From Carthagonibacter sp032251515 (GTDB lineage Bacteria; Gemmatimonadota; Gemmatimonadetes; Palauibacterales; Palauibacteraceae), in the NCBI GenBank assembly GCA_032251515.1, contig JAVVDU010000002.1, forward strand, positions 1 to 64,000: a stretch of 64,000 bases of DNA, given 5' to 3'. Shown here one piece after another: positions 8,452 to 17,719 of this stretch. Numbering within the stretch: the stretch's first letter is position 1; the number at the start of each line of letters is the position of its first letter. The position numbers were made by a program, and so were the translations under genes. The notes under the pieces are model-generated. The model saw only the letters and a list, made by a program, of their open reading frames with translations, was not told where the DNA came from and did not search any database.

Positions 8452-9718
8452 CCGCGGCGACGCGAGGCCCGGCGCCCGGCGGATCCACGGGTTCATCGCC
8501 CGCCGCTATCTCTCGAGCCGCCGCGGCCGTGGATTCCTGTCGCTCATCACCTGGATCGCGATCGGTGGCGTGGCGGTGGGGGTCATGGCCCTCATCGTGG
8601 TGATCGCCGTGATGTCGGGGCTGCAGGCGGACCTGCGCGAGAAGATCCTCGGGGCCAGCGCCCACGGGATGATCCTCGAGCTGGGCGAGAGCGTGCGCAT
8701 GGAGGCCTGGGGGCCGGTGCGGACGCGGGTGCTCGCGGACCCGGAGGTCGTCGCGGCCGCCCCGTTCATCTACACCGAGGTGGGACTGAACGTCCCGGGC
8801 GGCAACTATGCCGAAGGAGCCGTCCTGCGGGGCATCCCGGACGACCCGGAGGCGCTCGAGATCACCAGGATCGACGAGCACCTCGTCGCCGGCCGCATGC
8901 CGTTCGAGCCCACCGAGTCGGGACGTCCGGGTATCGTCCTCGGGGCGAGCCTCGCCGATCGGCTGCGGCTGTTCCCGGGCCGCGAGGTCGCGGTCGTCTC
9001 GTTCCAGGGGGCCGAGCTGACCCCGACGGGGATCCAGCCGCAGATCCGGCTGTTCGAGGTGACCGGCCTGTTCGAGACGGGGCTCTACCAGTACGACACG
9101 AAGTTCGCCTACGTGGATCTCGCGGCCGCGCAGCGTCTCCTGCGGATGGAGGGGCTCGTCACGGGCGTGGAGTTCAACGTGGAAGACCCGTGGCGGTCCG
9201 GCGAGGTCGCGTCGCGCCTCGAGGCGGAGCTGGGCTTTCCCTACCGCGTGGACGACTGGCAACGGCAGAACGCCAGCCTGTTCTCGGCCCTGAAGCTCGA
9301 GAAGTTCGCGATGGGCGTGATCCTGCTGCTCATCGTCCTGGTGGCCTCGTTCAACATCGTGTCGACGCTGATCATGGTCGTCACCGACAAGATCCGCGAG
9401 ATCGGGATCCTGCGCGCGATGGGGCTCACGGGACGCGACATCATGCGGGTGTTCGTGGTACAGGGCGTGGTGATCGGCCTCGTAGGCACGGCCGTGGGCA
9501 CATCGCTCGGCATCGGTCTCGCGTGGCTCCTGTACCGCTACGAGTTCATCACCCTGCCGGGCGACGTCTACTTCGTGGACCGCCTCCCGGTGGACGTCAA
9601 CCTGCCCGACGTGCTGCTCATCGTATCTGCGTCCCTGGTCATCTCCTTTCTCGCCACGCTGTACCCGGCGCGGCGCGCCGCCGAGTACACGCCGGTGGAG
9701 GCGATCCGGCATGAGTGA
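8432..9718 (+). CDS. lolC: LolC/LolE-type lipoprotein-releasing ABC permease
   Basis: Inner-membrane permease that, with LolD, hands lipoproteins to the periplasmic carrier. The 428-residue protein shows the MacB/FtsX layout: one membrane helix after a short basic N-terminus (about 35-60), a large periplasmic domain (about 60-285), then three helices (about 290-315, 335-368, 390-412), with the Lol-like end ATLYPARRAAEYTPVEAIRHE. Only one permease gene is present next to lolD, so the transporter here is probably a homodimer or pairs with a second permease elsewhere. Start at ATG 8432 (a second ATG is at 8438) overlaps the lysS 3' end; lolD begins 8 bases before its stop. Confidence 0.9.
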   Translation: MPMGPADRGDARPGARRIHGFIARRYLSSRRGRGFLSLITWIAIGGVAVGVMALIVVIAVMSGLQADLREKILGASAHGMILELGESVRMEAWGPVRTRVLADPEVVAAAPFIYTEVGLNVPGGNYAEGAVLRGIPDDPEALEITRIDEHLVAGRMPFEPTESGRPGIVLGASLADRLRLFPGREVAVVSFQGAELTPTGIQPQIRLFEVTGLFETGLYQYDTKFAYVDLAAAQRLLRMEGLVTGVEFNVEDPWRSGEVASRLEAELGFPYRVDDWQRQNASLFSALKLEKFAMGVILLLIVLVASFNIVSTLIMVVTDKIREIGILRAMGLTGRDIMRVFVVQGVVIGLVGTAVGTSLGIGLAWLLYRYEFITLPGDVYFVDRLPVDVNLPDVLLIVSASLVISFLATLYPARRAAEYTPVEAIRHE

Positions 9719-10454
9719 CGCGGCGACCGGACGGGCGGCGACTCCGCCCGTCCGGGCCGAGGGCGTCCAGCGGACCTTCGTCGGAGCGACGGGACTCGAG
9801 ATCCGGGTGCTGCGGGGTGTGGACCTCGTGGTGGTTGCCGGCGAGACCGTCGCCATCGTCGGTCCCAGCGGGGCCGGGAAGTCGACCCTCCTGCACGCGC
9901 TCGGCGGACTCGACGTTCCCACGGCCGGACGGGTCCTGCTCGGCGGCCGGGACATCTCCCTGCTGCCGGACGAGGAGCTCGCCAGTATCCGGAACCGGTT
10001 CGTCGGGTTCGTCTTCCAGTTTCATCACCTGCTGCGCGACTTCACGGCCCTCGAGAACGTGATGATGCCGCAACTGATCATGGGGACGGGGAGGAAGGCG
10101 GCGCGGGACCGGGCCCGTGCGCTGCTCGACCAGGTCGGGTTGTCGGAACGTCTCGAGCACCGACCGGCCCGCCTGTCCGGCGGTGAGCAGCAGCGGGTCG
10201 CCGTGGCGCGAGCGCTCGCGAACGAGCCACCCGTCTTGCTGGCCGATGAGCCCTCGGGTAACCTTGACCGGGAGACGAGCGAGCGGCTTCACGATCTCCT
10301 GTTCGACCTCGCCGGGAGGCACGGGACGGCGCTCATCGTCGTCACGCACAACGCGTCGCTCGCGGCGCGGACCGACCGGGTGCTCGAGCTGCGGGACGGC
10401 ACGCTCCGGCCCCGGGAGACCTCCGAGGCGGTCACGACCCGGGAGATCGGCTGA
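9711..10454 (+). CDS. lolD: Lipoprotein-releasing ABC transporter ATPase
   Basis: ATPase of the Lol complex, 247 residues. Walker A GPSGAGKST (51-59), Q-loop FQFHH (102-106), signature LSGGEQQ (155-161), Walker B VLLADEP (175-181) followed by SGNLD, and the switch histidine in VTHN (213) are all intact. It belongs to the MacB/LolD/FtsE branch. The 8-base overlap with the upstream permease and the 4-base gap to mcsA indicate co-transcription. Whether it sorts lipoproteins or powers a related export function is inferred from the permease partner. Confidence 0.93.
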   Translation: MSDAATGRAATPPVRAEGVQRTFVGATGLEIRVLRGVDLVVVAGETVAIVGPSGAGKSTLLHALGGLDVPTAGRVLLGGRDISLLPDEELASIRNRFVGFVFQFHHLLRDFTALENVMMPQLIMGTGRKAARDRARALLDQVGLSERLEHRPARLSGGEQQRVAVARALANEPPVLLADEPSGNLDRETSERLHDLLFDLAGRHGTALIVVTHNASLAARTDRVLELRDGTLRPRETSEAVTTREIG

Positions 10455-10458
10455 CGGG

Positions 10459-10956
10459 ATGCAGTGCGACCAGTGCGGGGAACGCCCCGCCGAGATCCAG
10501 TTGACGACCATCGAGGACGCGGAGATGAAGACCCTGCATCTCTGCGCGGTGTGCGCCGGCGAGCGGGGTGTCGCGGCGTCGGCTCCCGTCAAGGCCCCCC
10601 TGGTGGATTTCCTCGCGCAACTCGGGAAGCCGACGGCCGCGGACCGCACGTCGGCTCCGTCGGCGCCGTGCCCGTTCTGCGGCATCACGGCCGCGGACTT
10701 CCGGCGTACCGGACGTCTCGGCTGTCCGCAGTGCTGGGACCATTTCGAGTCGCCGCTGCGGCAGCTCCTGCGGCGCATCCACGGCTCGTCGCAGCACGTG
10801 GGGAAGCTGTACGTCCACGAGGAGTCCGAGGCGGGTGACCGACTGGCCCGCCTCGCGGCGATGCGTCGCCGTCTGCAGCGGGCCGTCGAGACGGAAGACT
10901 TCGAGACCGCGGCGCAGCTGCGCGACCGGATCCACGCCCTCGAGGGGGCGGAGTGA
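10459..10956 (+). CDS. mcsA: McsA, activator of the McsB arginine kinase
   Basis: A 165-residue zinc protein that in Bacillus activates McsB. It has cysteine pairs C3/C6 and C29/C32, then C71/C74 and C89/C92, which should form two zinc sites, and a C-terminal UVR-type helical hairpin (about 130-162, with ETEDFETAAQLRDRIHALEG) like that in UvrB, UvrC and ClpC. The ATG at 10459 follows lolD by 4 bases; the longer open frame upstream is a shadow of lolD. The stop overlaps the GTG of mcsB (GTGA). Family assignment is strong because mcsB and clpC follow directly. Confidence 0.92.
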   Translation: MQCDQCGERPAEIQLTTIEDAEMKTLHLCAVCAGERGVAASAPVKAPLVDFLAQLGKPTAADRTSAPSAPCPFCGITAADFRRTGRLGCPQCWDHFESPLRQLLRRIHGSSQHVGKLYVHEESEAGDRLARLAAMRRRLQRAVETEDFETAAQLRDRIHALEGAE

Positions 10957-12068
10957 GCGCCGGCGGGCCGGGCGTCGGCGACCGCGGGCTGCGCTGGCTG
11001 ACCGGGTCGGACGAGGATGGCGGCGTGGTGCTGTCCACGCGGGTCCGCCTGGCCCGGAATCTCCAGGGATTCCCGTTCGGGGGCCGCGCCGACCCCGAGG
11101 ACGCGGAACGCATCCTGGAGCGGGCGCGGGCCGTGGCCGGCGAGTGCGCCTCCCTGGCCGGCTCCACCCTGTGGGAGATCGCCGACCTGGACGCGAACGA
11201 CCGCGCGATCCTCCTCGAGCGCCACCTCGTGAGCCGCGAGCTGCTCGGACCGGAGAGCGAGCCGCCGCCGGCCGCGGCGCTCGCCCTCGCGGCCGGCGAC
11301 GATGTGGGCCTGATGGTGAACGAGGAGGACCACTTCCGACTCCAGGCGTTCGGCGCCGGCTTCGCGCTGGAGGAGACATGGCGCCGTCTCGACCTGCTGG
11401 ACGAGGAGATCGGGACGCTGCTGCCGTACGCCTTCCACCCCGAGTTCGGGTATCTCACGTCCTGCCCGACGAACGTGGGGACGGGGCTGCGGGCCTCGGT
11501 GCTGGTGCACCTGCCGGGCCTCGTGCTGACCCGCGAGATCCACCGGGTGCTGGAAGGGATCTCGCAGGTGGGCCTGACGTTCCGTGGGCTGCACGGCGAG
11601 GGGTCGGAGATCGCCGGGAACCTGTTCCAGATCTCCAACCAGACGACCCTCGGCAAGACCGAGTCCGAGCTGATCGACCATCTCGCCCGGGTGGCGGGGA
11701 AGGTGGTGGAATACGAACGGAACGCCCGCACGGTGCTGCTGCGTGAGGCCCCGGCGGTCATAGAGGACAAGGTGTGGAGGGCGTACGGGATCCTGCGCCA
11801 CGCCCGCGCGATCTCGGGCGAGGAGCTGCTCAACCTGCTGTCCGGTCTGCGGCTGGGCGTCGCGCTGAAACTCCTCCCGACGCCGCGTGTAGAGACGCTG
11901 AACGAGATTCTCGTGCTTGCCAGGACGGCGCACCGCATCCGGGATGCGGGCACCCGTCTCGATGATACCGAGGTGGACGTGGCCCGCGCCGCCTTCGTCC
12001 GGGCGCGCCTGGAGCGCGACGAGTCGGGGGACGCACGGCCGGGCACGGATCCACGATCAACGAGTTGA
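10953..12068 (+). CDS. mcsB: Protein-arginine kinase McsB
   Basis: A 371-residue guanidino-phosphotransferase homologous to creatine and arginine kinases. McsB phosphorylates arginines on misfolded proteins and marks them for ClpCP. The opening STRVRLARNLQGFPF, the NEEDH active-site region (about 114-118) and the SCPTNVGTGLRASV block (about 168-181) are hallmark segments; the GHRRE-type region reads RGLHGEG. Length is close to the Bacillus enzyme (363). The start is the GTG in the GTGA overlap with mcsA. No ctsR gene is seen, unlike the Firmicutes ctsR-mcsA-mcsB-clpC operon; lolD holds that place. Confidence 0.95.
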   Translation: MSAGGPGVGDRGLRWLTGSDEDGGVVLSTRVRLARNLQGFPFGGRADPEDAERILERARAVAGECASLAGSTLWEIADLDANDRAILLERHLVSRELLGPESEPPPAAALALAAGDDVGLMVNEEDHFRLQAFGAGFALEETWRRLDLLDEEIGTLLPYAFHPEFGYLTSCPTNVGTGLRASVLVHLPGLVLTREIHRVLEGISQVGLTFRGLHGEGSEIAGNLFQISNQTTLGKTESELIDHLARVAGKVVEYERNARTVLLREAPAVIEDKVWRAYGILRHARAISGEELLNLLSGLRLGVALKLLPTPRVETLNEILVLARTAHRIRDAGTRLDDTEVDVARAAFVRARLERDESGDARPGTDPRSTS

Positions 12069-12102
12069 CGCGGCGCGACGGGCGGCGCCGGCAGGGGTTG
12101 GG

Positions 12103-14598
12103 ATGAGCAGCGGTAACTACAACTTCACGGACCGGGTCCGCAAGGTTCTCGCGATGGCGCGGGAAGAAGCGGTCCGGCTCCAGCACGACTACGTCGGAAC
12201 CGAACACATCCTGCTCGGCCTGCTCCGCGAGGGGGAGGGGGTCGCGGCCGAGATCCTCCGCAACCTCGCGGCGGACGGCGAGGAACTGCTCCGCCTGGTC
12301 GAGGAGAACGTGCGCCCGGGGACGGCGTCCACGCCGATCGGCGAGCTGCCGTACACGACGCGCGCCAAGAAGGTGCTGGAGTACGCGATCCAGGAATCCC
12401 GCGAGCTGAACCACAGCTACGTGGGCACCGAACACCTGCTGCTCGGACTCCTCCGGGAGGAGCGCGGGCTCGGGGCCAAGGTCCTCGGCGAGCTGGGGGT
12501 CGGCAAGGACGAGGCGCGTGCCGAGATGCTCAAGCTGCTCGGAGGCGCTGCGGACATCCCGGCGTCGCAGCAGGAGCCGGGAGACGGCAAGGCCGGTGCG
12601 GCCCGGGGCGAGGGCAAGTCCAAGACGCCCGCGCTGGACCACTTCTGCCGCGACCTGACGGAGCTCGCCGACCGCGGCGAGCTGGACCCGACGATCGGCC
12701 GGTCCGAGGAGATCGAGCGGGTCATGGAGGTCCTGTCGCGCCGCAAGAAGAACAACCCGGTGCTGATCGGGGAGCCCGGGGTGGGCAAGACGGCGATCGT
12801 GGAGGGCCTGGCGCAGAAGATCGTCCGCGGCGACCTGCCCGAGAGCCTGCGCGGCCACCGGGTGCTGGCGCTCGACATGGCCGCCGTGATCGCGGGCACC
12901 AAGTACCGGGGCCAGTTCGAGGAGCGCCTCAAGGCGATCGTCAACGAGATCTCGCAGAGCGACGGGATCATCCTGTTCATCGACGAGCTGCACACGCTCG
13001 TGGGCGCCGGAGCCGCGGAGGGGGCGATCGACGCCTCGAACATGCTCAAGCCGGCGCTCGCCCGCGGCGAGCTGCAGTGCGTCGGTGCGTCGACCCTGAA
13101 CGAGTACCGCAAGTACATCGAGAAGGACGGGGCGCTGGAGAGGCGCTTCCAGGCCGTGATCGTCGAGCCGCCATCGGTCGACGAGACGATCGAGATCCTC
13201 AAGGGACTGCGGAAGCACTACGAGGACCATCACCACGTGGAGCTGCCCGACGAGTCCCTGGTGGCCGCGACCCGCCTGTCCGACCGGTACATCACGGACC
13301 GGTTCCTGCCCGACAAGGCGATCGACGTGCTCGACGAGGCCGGGGCGCGGTCGCGGCTCGGGGCGCAGGTGCCGCCCCCGGAGATCCAGGAGCTGCAGCA
13401 GGAGCTCGACGAGCTGGGCGAGCGGAAGGATGCGTCGATCCGGGACCAGGACTTCGAGAAGGCGGCCACGCTGCGCGACCGGGAGAAGGACCTGCAGCAG
13501 GAGATCCGCCGCCGGCAGGAAGAATGGGAGACGCGGCAGCGCGAGCACCGTCCCGTGGTGGACGAGGAGGCGATCTCGTTCATCGTCTCCCGCTGGACGG
13601 GCATCCCCGTCAGCCGGCTGCGCGAGGAGGAGACGGCCCGCCTCCTGCGCATGGAGGAGGAGCTGCGGGACTCGGTGGTGGGCCAGGAGGAGGCGATTCA
13701 CGCGCTCGCCCGGGCGATCCGGCGTACCCGCGCGGGCCTCAAGGACCCGGACCGGCCGATCGGCAGCTTCATCTTCTGTGGTCCGACGGGGGTCGGAAAG
13801 ACGGAGCTCGCCCGGCAGCTCGCGCGCTTCCTGTTCGCCGACGAGCAGGCGCTGATCCGCGTCGACATGTCGGAGTACATGGAGAAGTTCTCGGTGAGCC
13901 GGCTCATCGGGGCGCCCCCGGGATACGTCGGGTACGAAGACAGCGGCACCCTCACGAAGGCCGTTCGGCGCCGGCCGTATTCGGTGGTCCTGCTCGACGA
14001 GATCGAGAAGGCGCACCCGGACGTGTTCAACATCCTGCTCCAGGTGCTCGACGAGGGCCGTCTCACGGACAACTACGGGCGGGCCATCGACTTCAAGAAC
14101 ACGGTCCTGATCATGACCTCGAACGTCGGGGCGCGGGACATCGCCAGCAGCCGCACCCTCGGGTTCGGGGGAGCGAGCGGCGAGGGCGGGATCGACTACG
14201 AGAAGATGGCCGAGCGCGTCCGCGACGAGATCCAGCGGGTGTTCACTCCCGAGTTCCTCAACCGGATCGACGAGACGATCATCTTCCATCCCCTCTCCCG
14301 CACCGAGATCGGGCAGATCGTCCACATCCTGCTGCGGCAGGTCCAGCAGCGCCTGGCCGAGGAGGAGCTGAGTCTGTCTCTTTCCGACGCGGCCGTGGAC
14401 TTCCTCGTCGAGCGCGGATACGATAATAAGTTCGGTGCCAGGCCGCTGCGGCGCACGATCCAGCGGCACGTCGAGGACGCGCTTTCCGAGAAGATCCTGA
14501 TGGGGGAGTTCACGCCGGGGGACGAGATCGCCGTGGACGTGGCGGGTGACGGGGAGACGCTGGTCTTCCGGGCGGCATCCCACAGCTCCGCCAGTTGA
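12103..14598 (+). CDS. clpC: ClpC AAA+ unfoldase
   Basis: An 831-residue Hsp100 unfoldase that feeds proteins to ClpP. It has the two N-terminal Clp_N repeats (about 5-145; the DYVGTEHILLGLLREGEG pattern recurs as SYVGTEHLLLGLLREERG), the first AAA+ module (Walker A GEPGVGKT at 223-230), a middle UVR-type coiled segment (DFEKAATLRDREKDL near 450), which is the McsB-linked feature separating ClpC from ClpA, and the second AAA+ module (Walker A GPTGVGKT at 560-567; Walker B VVLLDEIEKAHPD). Start ATG 12103 has AGGGG upstream; the gap from mcsB is 34 bases. The N-domain that binds phosphoarginine in Bacillus is present. bamA begins inside its stop codon. Confidence 0.97.
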   Translation: MSSGNYNFTDRVRKVLAMAREEAVRLQHDYVGTEHILLGLLREGEGVAAEILRNLAADGEELLRLVEENVRPGTASTPIGELPYTTRAKKVLEYAIQESRELNHSYVGTEHLLLGLLREERGLGAKVLGELGVGKDEARAEMLKLLGGAADIPASQQEPGDGKAGAARGEGKSKTPALDHFCRDLTELADRGELDPTIGRSEEIERVMEVLSRRKKNNPVLIGEPGVGKTAIVEGLAQKIVRGDLPESLRGHRVLALDMAAVIAGTKYRGQFEERLKAIVNEISQSDGIILFIDELHTLVGAGAAEGAIDASNMLKPALARGELQCVGASTLNEYRKYIEKDGALERRFQAVIVEPPSVDETIEILKGLRKHYEDHHHVELPDESLVAATRLSDRYITDRFLPDKAIDVLDEAGARSRLGAQVPPPEIQELQQELDELGERKDASIRDQDFEKAATLRDREKDLQQEIRRRQEEWETRQREHRPVVDEEAISFIVSRWTGIPVSRLREEETARLLRMEEELRDSVVGQEEAIHALARAIRRTRAGLKDPDRPIGSFIFCGPTGVGKTELARQLARFLFADEQALIRVDMSEYMEKFSVSRLIGAPPGYVGYEDSGTLTKAVRRRPYSVVLLDEIEKAHPDVFNILLQVLDEGRLTDNYGRAIDFKNTVLIMTSNVGARDIASSRTLGFGGASGEGGIDYEKMAERVRDEIQRVFTPEFLNRIDETIIFHPLSRTEIGQIVHILLRQVQQRLAEEELSLSLSDAAVDFLVERGYDNKFGARPLRRTIQRHVEDALSEKILMGEFTPGDEIAVDVAGDGETLVFRAASHSSAS

Positions 14599-17018
14599 GA
14601 ACGACGGGGTCCCTCCGGGCCGGCCTGGCCCTCGCTCTCCTCCTGGCGGGCTCGGCCGGCCGGGTCGCGGCCCAGGAACGGCCGCTGTACCAGGTCCGGG
14701 TCGACAGCATCGTCGTCCGCGGCGTGGAGCGCTTTTCGGAAGAGGGCGTGCGGCGCGTGGCGCGCCTGCGGGTGGGTGACGTGATCAACGGCCCGGACGT
14801 CCAGGAGGCGATCCAGCGCCTGTTCGCCACGGGGGAGTTCTCCGACGTCACGGTGCGGGTCACGCCCCGCGAGCCGAACATCTTCTACATCGAAGTCACC
14901 GAGCGTCCGGTCATTCGCGAATACCGGTTCGAGGGCCTCCGGCACGTCGACCCCACGACGGTCCTCGACTCGGCGGGGCTCGTGGGGGGCTCGCCGCTCG
15001 ATCCGGCGCGCGTCGCACGAGCGCAGGCCTTGGCGCGCGCGATGCTCGGACAGGCGGGGTATCCGCGGGCCGAAGTGGACACGGCGCTCGCCGGCGACCC
15101 CACCGGGCTCGACCGGTTCGACCTCGTGTTTCGCGTACGCGAAGGGCCGAAGCTCGCGCTGGCCCGGATCGACTTCGTCGGGAACGAGGCCCTGGCGGAC
15201 GCGGAGATCGGTTCCGCGATGCAGACCGCCGAGGAGGGGTTCTTCTGGTTCCGCTCCGGAGTACTGCAGCGAGAGGAATACCGGCGGGATCTCACCGAGC
15301 GGATCCCCGACTTCTACGCCCGCCGCGGTTACATCGACATGGCGGTCCTCGGCGACACCATCGTCGTGGACACGCTCACCGGCAAGGGGAGAATCGAGAT
15401 CCGGGTGCAGGAGGGCCCCCGGTACCTCCTCCGCAGCCTCTCGATCGAGAACAACCGCCGCTTCCCGACCGCGGACCTCGTGCAGTACTTTCCGGTGGTC
15501 CGGGAAGGGGACCTTCCGGTCGGTGAGGCGGAGCGGAGCCCCGAGGAGCTGCCGCCGTTCGATCAGGTGGCGTTCAGCGAGGCGTCACAGAAGATCTCCG
15601 ATCTGTACCGCGACGCCGGCTACCTGTCGGTTCGCGTCATTCCCGAGATCGTCCGTGTCCCGCCCGAGGAGGAGGGCGGCCCGCCGCTGGTGGACGCGCG
15701 GCTGTTCATCGAGGAGGGACAGCCGGCCTACATCCGCACCGTCACCATCATCGGCAACGACTTCACGCACGACCGGGTGATCCGGAAGGTCCTGCTCACG
15801 CTGCCAGGCGACATCTACTCGCAGCAGCTCCTCATTCAGAGCGTGAAGAACCTCCAGTCCCTGGGGTTCTTCGAGACCCTGCCGCCCGATGAGGCGATCC
15901 AGATCCGTCCGCGGGAGGATGGGGACATCGATCTCGTGTACCGGGTCAGGGAGAAGCAGACCGGGAACGTGAACTTCGGCGTCTCGGCGGCGGCGGCCAC
16001 GGGGCTCGCGGGGTTCATTGGCTACGATCAGCCGAACCTGTTCGGACAGGCGAAAGTGGGGCACTTCCGCTGGCTGTTCGGCGGACGGACCCAGGACATC
16101 GAAGTCAGCTACACGGACCCCGAGATCTTCGGTTCCCGCAAGAGCCTGTCGATCGGGGCGCAGAGCTCGCGCGACCAGTTCCGCTCGTTCAGCCTCGGCG
16201 TGCGCCGTCAGACGGGCGCGTTCGTGGAGCTCGGGATGCCGGTGTTCGGGCTTCGGAGCACGCGCTTCTTCGTGGGGTACTCGCTGTTCGAGGACGACAT
16301 CGACGACCTGGAGGCGTTCGGCGTCACGGCGGCCGACTCCCGGCAGGTCACGCAGGGTACCCGCAGCACGGTGAACCTCCGGCTCGTCCGCGACACGCGG
16401 GCCGGAGGCCTCTTCCCGACGGCGGGCAACCGGAACTCGATCTCGGCGCGATTCACGGGGGGGCCCCTCGGGGGAGACGGGGACTACGGGAAGTGGGAGA
16501 TGGTCAGCGAGTGGTTCGCGCCGGTCGGCCAGATCGGCGGCGGGCCCGGCCAGGTGCCGATCGAGCTCGTGCTCGGGCTGTCGTTCAAGTCCGGGTTCAT
16601 CTTCGGCGACAACCCGTTCTTCGTGGAGCGGTTCTTCATGGGAGGAACACAGGTCGGCCAGCAGCTGCGGGGCTTCGAGGAAGCCACGATCACGCCGCGC
16701 GGTCACGTTCCGCGCAACGCCCGGATCGGCAGCATCGACCGGGTCGGCGAGTCGTTCTTCGCCAGCACGGCCCAGTTCGGGGTCAAGTTGACCGACAACA
16801 TCTTCACGAGCACGTTCATCGATGCGGGGAACGTCTGGGGCTCGACGAACGAGTTCAACCCTACGGACCTGCTGGTGGGCGCGGGCCTGGGCGTGTCGCT
16901 GGTGACGCCGTTCGGGCCCATCGGACTCGACTACGCCTACGGGTTCGACCGGCGGGACGTCCTCGGACGTCCCGATCCGGGCTGGCAGTTGCATTTCCGG
17001 TTCGGGCGGCTGTTCTGA
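14595..17018 (+). CDS. bamA: BamA outer-membrane protein assembly factor
   Basis: Core of the Bam machine that inserts beta-barrels into the outer membrane. The 807-residue precursor has a signal peptide (cleavage after about residue 27, RVAAQ), five POTRA repeats (about 30-440), and a 16-strand Omp85 barrel ending in a C-terminal phenylalanine (RLF). The conserved lid-loop motif appears as LRGF at 691-694. The start is TTG 14595 overlapping the clpC stop (TTGA), the only start that keeps the signal peptide, so its translation is probably coupled to clpC. skp and lpxD follow, the classical bamA-skp-lpxD order. Confidence 0.97.
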   Translation: MRTTGSLRAGLALALLLAGSAGRVAAQERPLYQVRVDSIVVRGVERFSEEGVRRVARLRVGDVINGPDVQEAIQRLFATGEFSDVTVRVTPREPNIFYIEVTERPVIREYRFEGLRHVDPTTVLDSAGLVGGSPLDPARVARAQALARAMLGQAGYPRAEVDTALAGDPTGLDRFDLVFRVREGPKLALARIDFVGNEALADAEIGSAMQTAEEGFFWFRSGVLQREEYRRDLTERIPDFYARRGYIDMAVLGDTIVVDTLTGKGRIEIRVQEGPRYLLRSLSIENNRRFPTADLVQYFPVVREGDLPVGEAERSPEELPPFDQVAFSEASQKISDLYRDAGYLSVRVIPEIVRVPPEEEGGPPLVDARLFIEEGQPAYIRTVTIIGNDFTHDRVIRKVLLTLPGDIYSQQLLIQSVKNLQSLGFFETLPPDEAIQIRPREDGDIDLVYRVREKQTGNVNFGVSAAAATGLAGFIGYDQPNLFGQAKVGHFRWLFGGRTQDIEVSYTDPEIFGSRKSLSIGAQSSRDQFRSFSLGVRRQTGAFVELGMPVFGLRSTRFFVGYSLFEDDIDDLEAFGVTAADSRQVTQGTRSTVNLRLVRDTRAGGLFPTAGNRNSISARFTGGPLGGDGDYGKWEMVSEWFAPVGQIGGGPGQVPIELVLGLSFKSGFIFGDNPFFVERFFMGGTQVGQQLRGFEEATITPRGHVPRNARIGSIDRVGESFFASTAQFGVKLTDNIFTSTFIDAGNVWGSTNEFNPTDLLVGAGLGVSLVTPFGPIGLDYAYGFDRRDVLGRPDPGWQLHFRFGRLF

Positions 17019-17034
17019 CGGCTTCGCGTGATCC

Positions 17035-17055
17035 GGCCGGCGTGCGGCGCCGGCC
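17035..17055 (+). other. RNA hairpin between bamA and skp
   Basis: GGCCGGCG (17035-17042) and CGCCGGCC (17048-17055) form a perfect 8-base-pair stem with a TGCGG loop, 16 bases after the bamA stop. No T tract follows directly (TTTCCTTC comes about 13 bases later), so it may be a weak terminator or an mRNA-stability element rather than a full stop. Confidence 0.45.
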
Positions 17056-17094
17056 TGCCGGGCCGGTGTTTCCTTCAATCGGGAGAAATCAGAG

Positions 17095-17667
17095 ATGTCC
17101 TTCGTTCGCATGACCGGCGCGGCCTGCGCCGCTCTCGTTCTCGGTGTGGCGTCCTCCGCGGCCGCGCAGGATCTGCCGCCCTCCGGGTCGTCGTTCGTGT
17201 ATCTGAACTCGGCCCGGGTCATGCAGGCGGCGCCCGGCTCCGCCGACGCCCAGCGCACCTTCGACCAGGAGCTGACGCGCTGGCGCTCGGAGCTGGACAC
17301 GGAAGTGGCCGTGGTGGACTCGCTCGTGCGGGACTACCAGCGCCAGGAAGTGATGCTGAGCCCGCAGGCCAAGGAACAGAAGCAGTCGGAGATCCGGGAG
17401 AAGCAGCAGGCGCTCCAGACGAAGCGGCTCGAGCTCGAGAACCGGGCGCGCGAGCGCCAGGAGGAGCTCCTGCGGCCGATCATCGACCGGGTCACCGACA
17501 TGATCGAGCAGATCCGGGCGGCCAACGGCTACGCGATCGTCCTGGACCTGGCGAGCGAGAGCGTCGTGGCCGCGGATCCCGCGCTGGACATCACCGACGT
17601 GGTGATCCAGCGGCTGGGGGCCGCTCCGGCGACGCCCGCCGCTCCCGCAGCCGAAGAGACCCCCTGA
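17095..17667 (+). CDS. skp: Skp/OmpH periplasmic chaperone
   Basis: A 190-residue exported chaperone that holds unfolded outer-membrane proteins on their way to BamA. A signal peptide (cleavage after AAAQ, about residue 25) leads into the family start FVYLNSARVMQAAPGS, then a long highly charged coiled-coil (about 55-135) which should form the tentacles, and a return strand (GYAIVLDLASESVVAADPALDIT) that closes the trimer body. The end is an Ala/Pro-rich tail. ATG 17095 has GGGAG about 10 bases upstream. It lies between bamA and lpxD, as in many diderms, and hairpins flank it on both sides. Confidence 0.93.
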   Translation: MSFVRMTGAACAALVLGVASSAAAQDLPPSGSSFVYLNSARVMQAAPGSADAQRTFDQELTRWRSELDTEVAVVDSLVRDYQRQEVMLSPQAKEQKQSEIREKQQALQTKRLELENRARERQEELLRPIIDRVTDMIEQIRAANGYAIVLDLASESVVAADPALDITDVVIQRLGAAPATPAAPAAEETP

Positions 17668-17675
17668 GGCCGGTC

Positions 17676-17700
17676 GCCGGCCGCGCGCGGCGTGGCCGGC
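17676..17700 (+). other. RNA hairpin between skp and lpxD
   Basis: GCCGGCC (17676-17682) pairs with GGCCGGC (17694-17700) across an 11-base GC-rich loop. It sits in the 52-base gap between the skp stop and the lpxD GTG. No T tract follows, so transcription probably continues; a role in setting Skp mRNA level is a guess. Confidence 0.4.
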
Positions 17701-17719
17701 GGCAGCGGGAGCGACTCCC

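Noticed and set aside
11830..14583. 917-codon open frame antisense to clpC, and similar long ones at 2893-5481 (-), 29097-31808 (-), 31417-35151 (-), 44103-46916 (+) and 53811-56687 (+)
   Set aside because: They mirror well-conserved genes on the other strand, have low-complexity Arg/Gly/His-rich products and no motifs. GC-rich codon use creates such frames by default.
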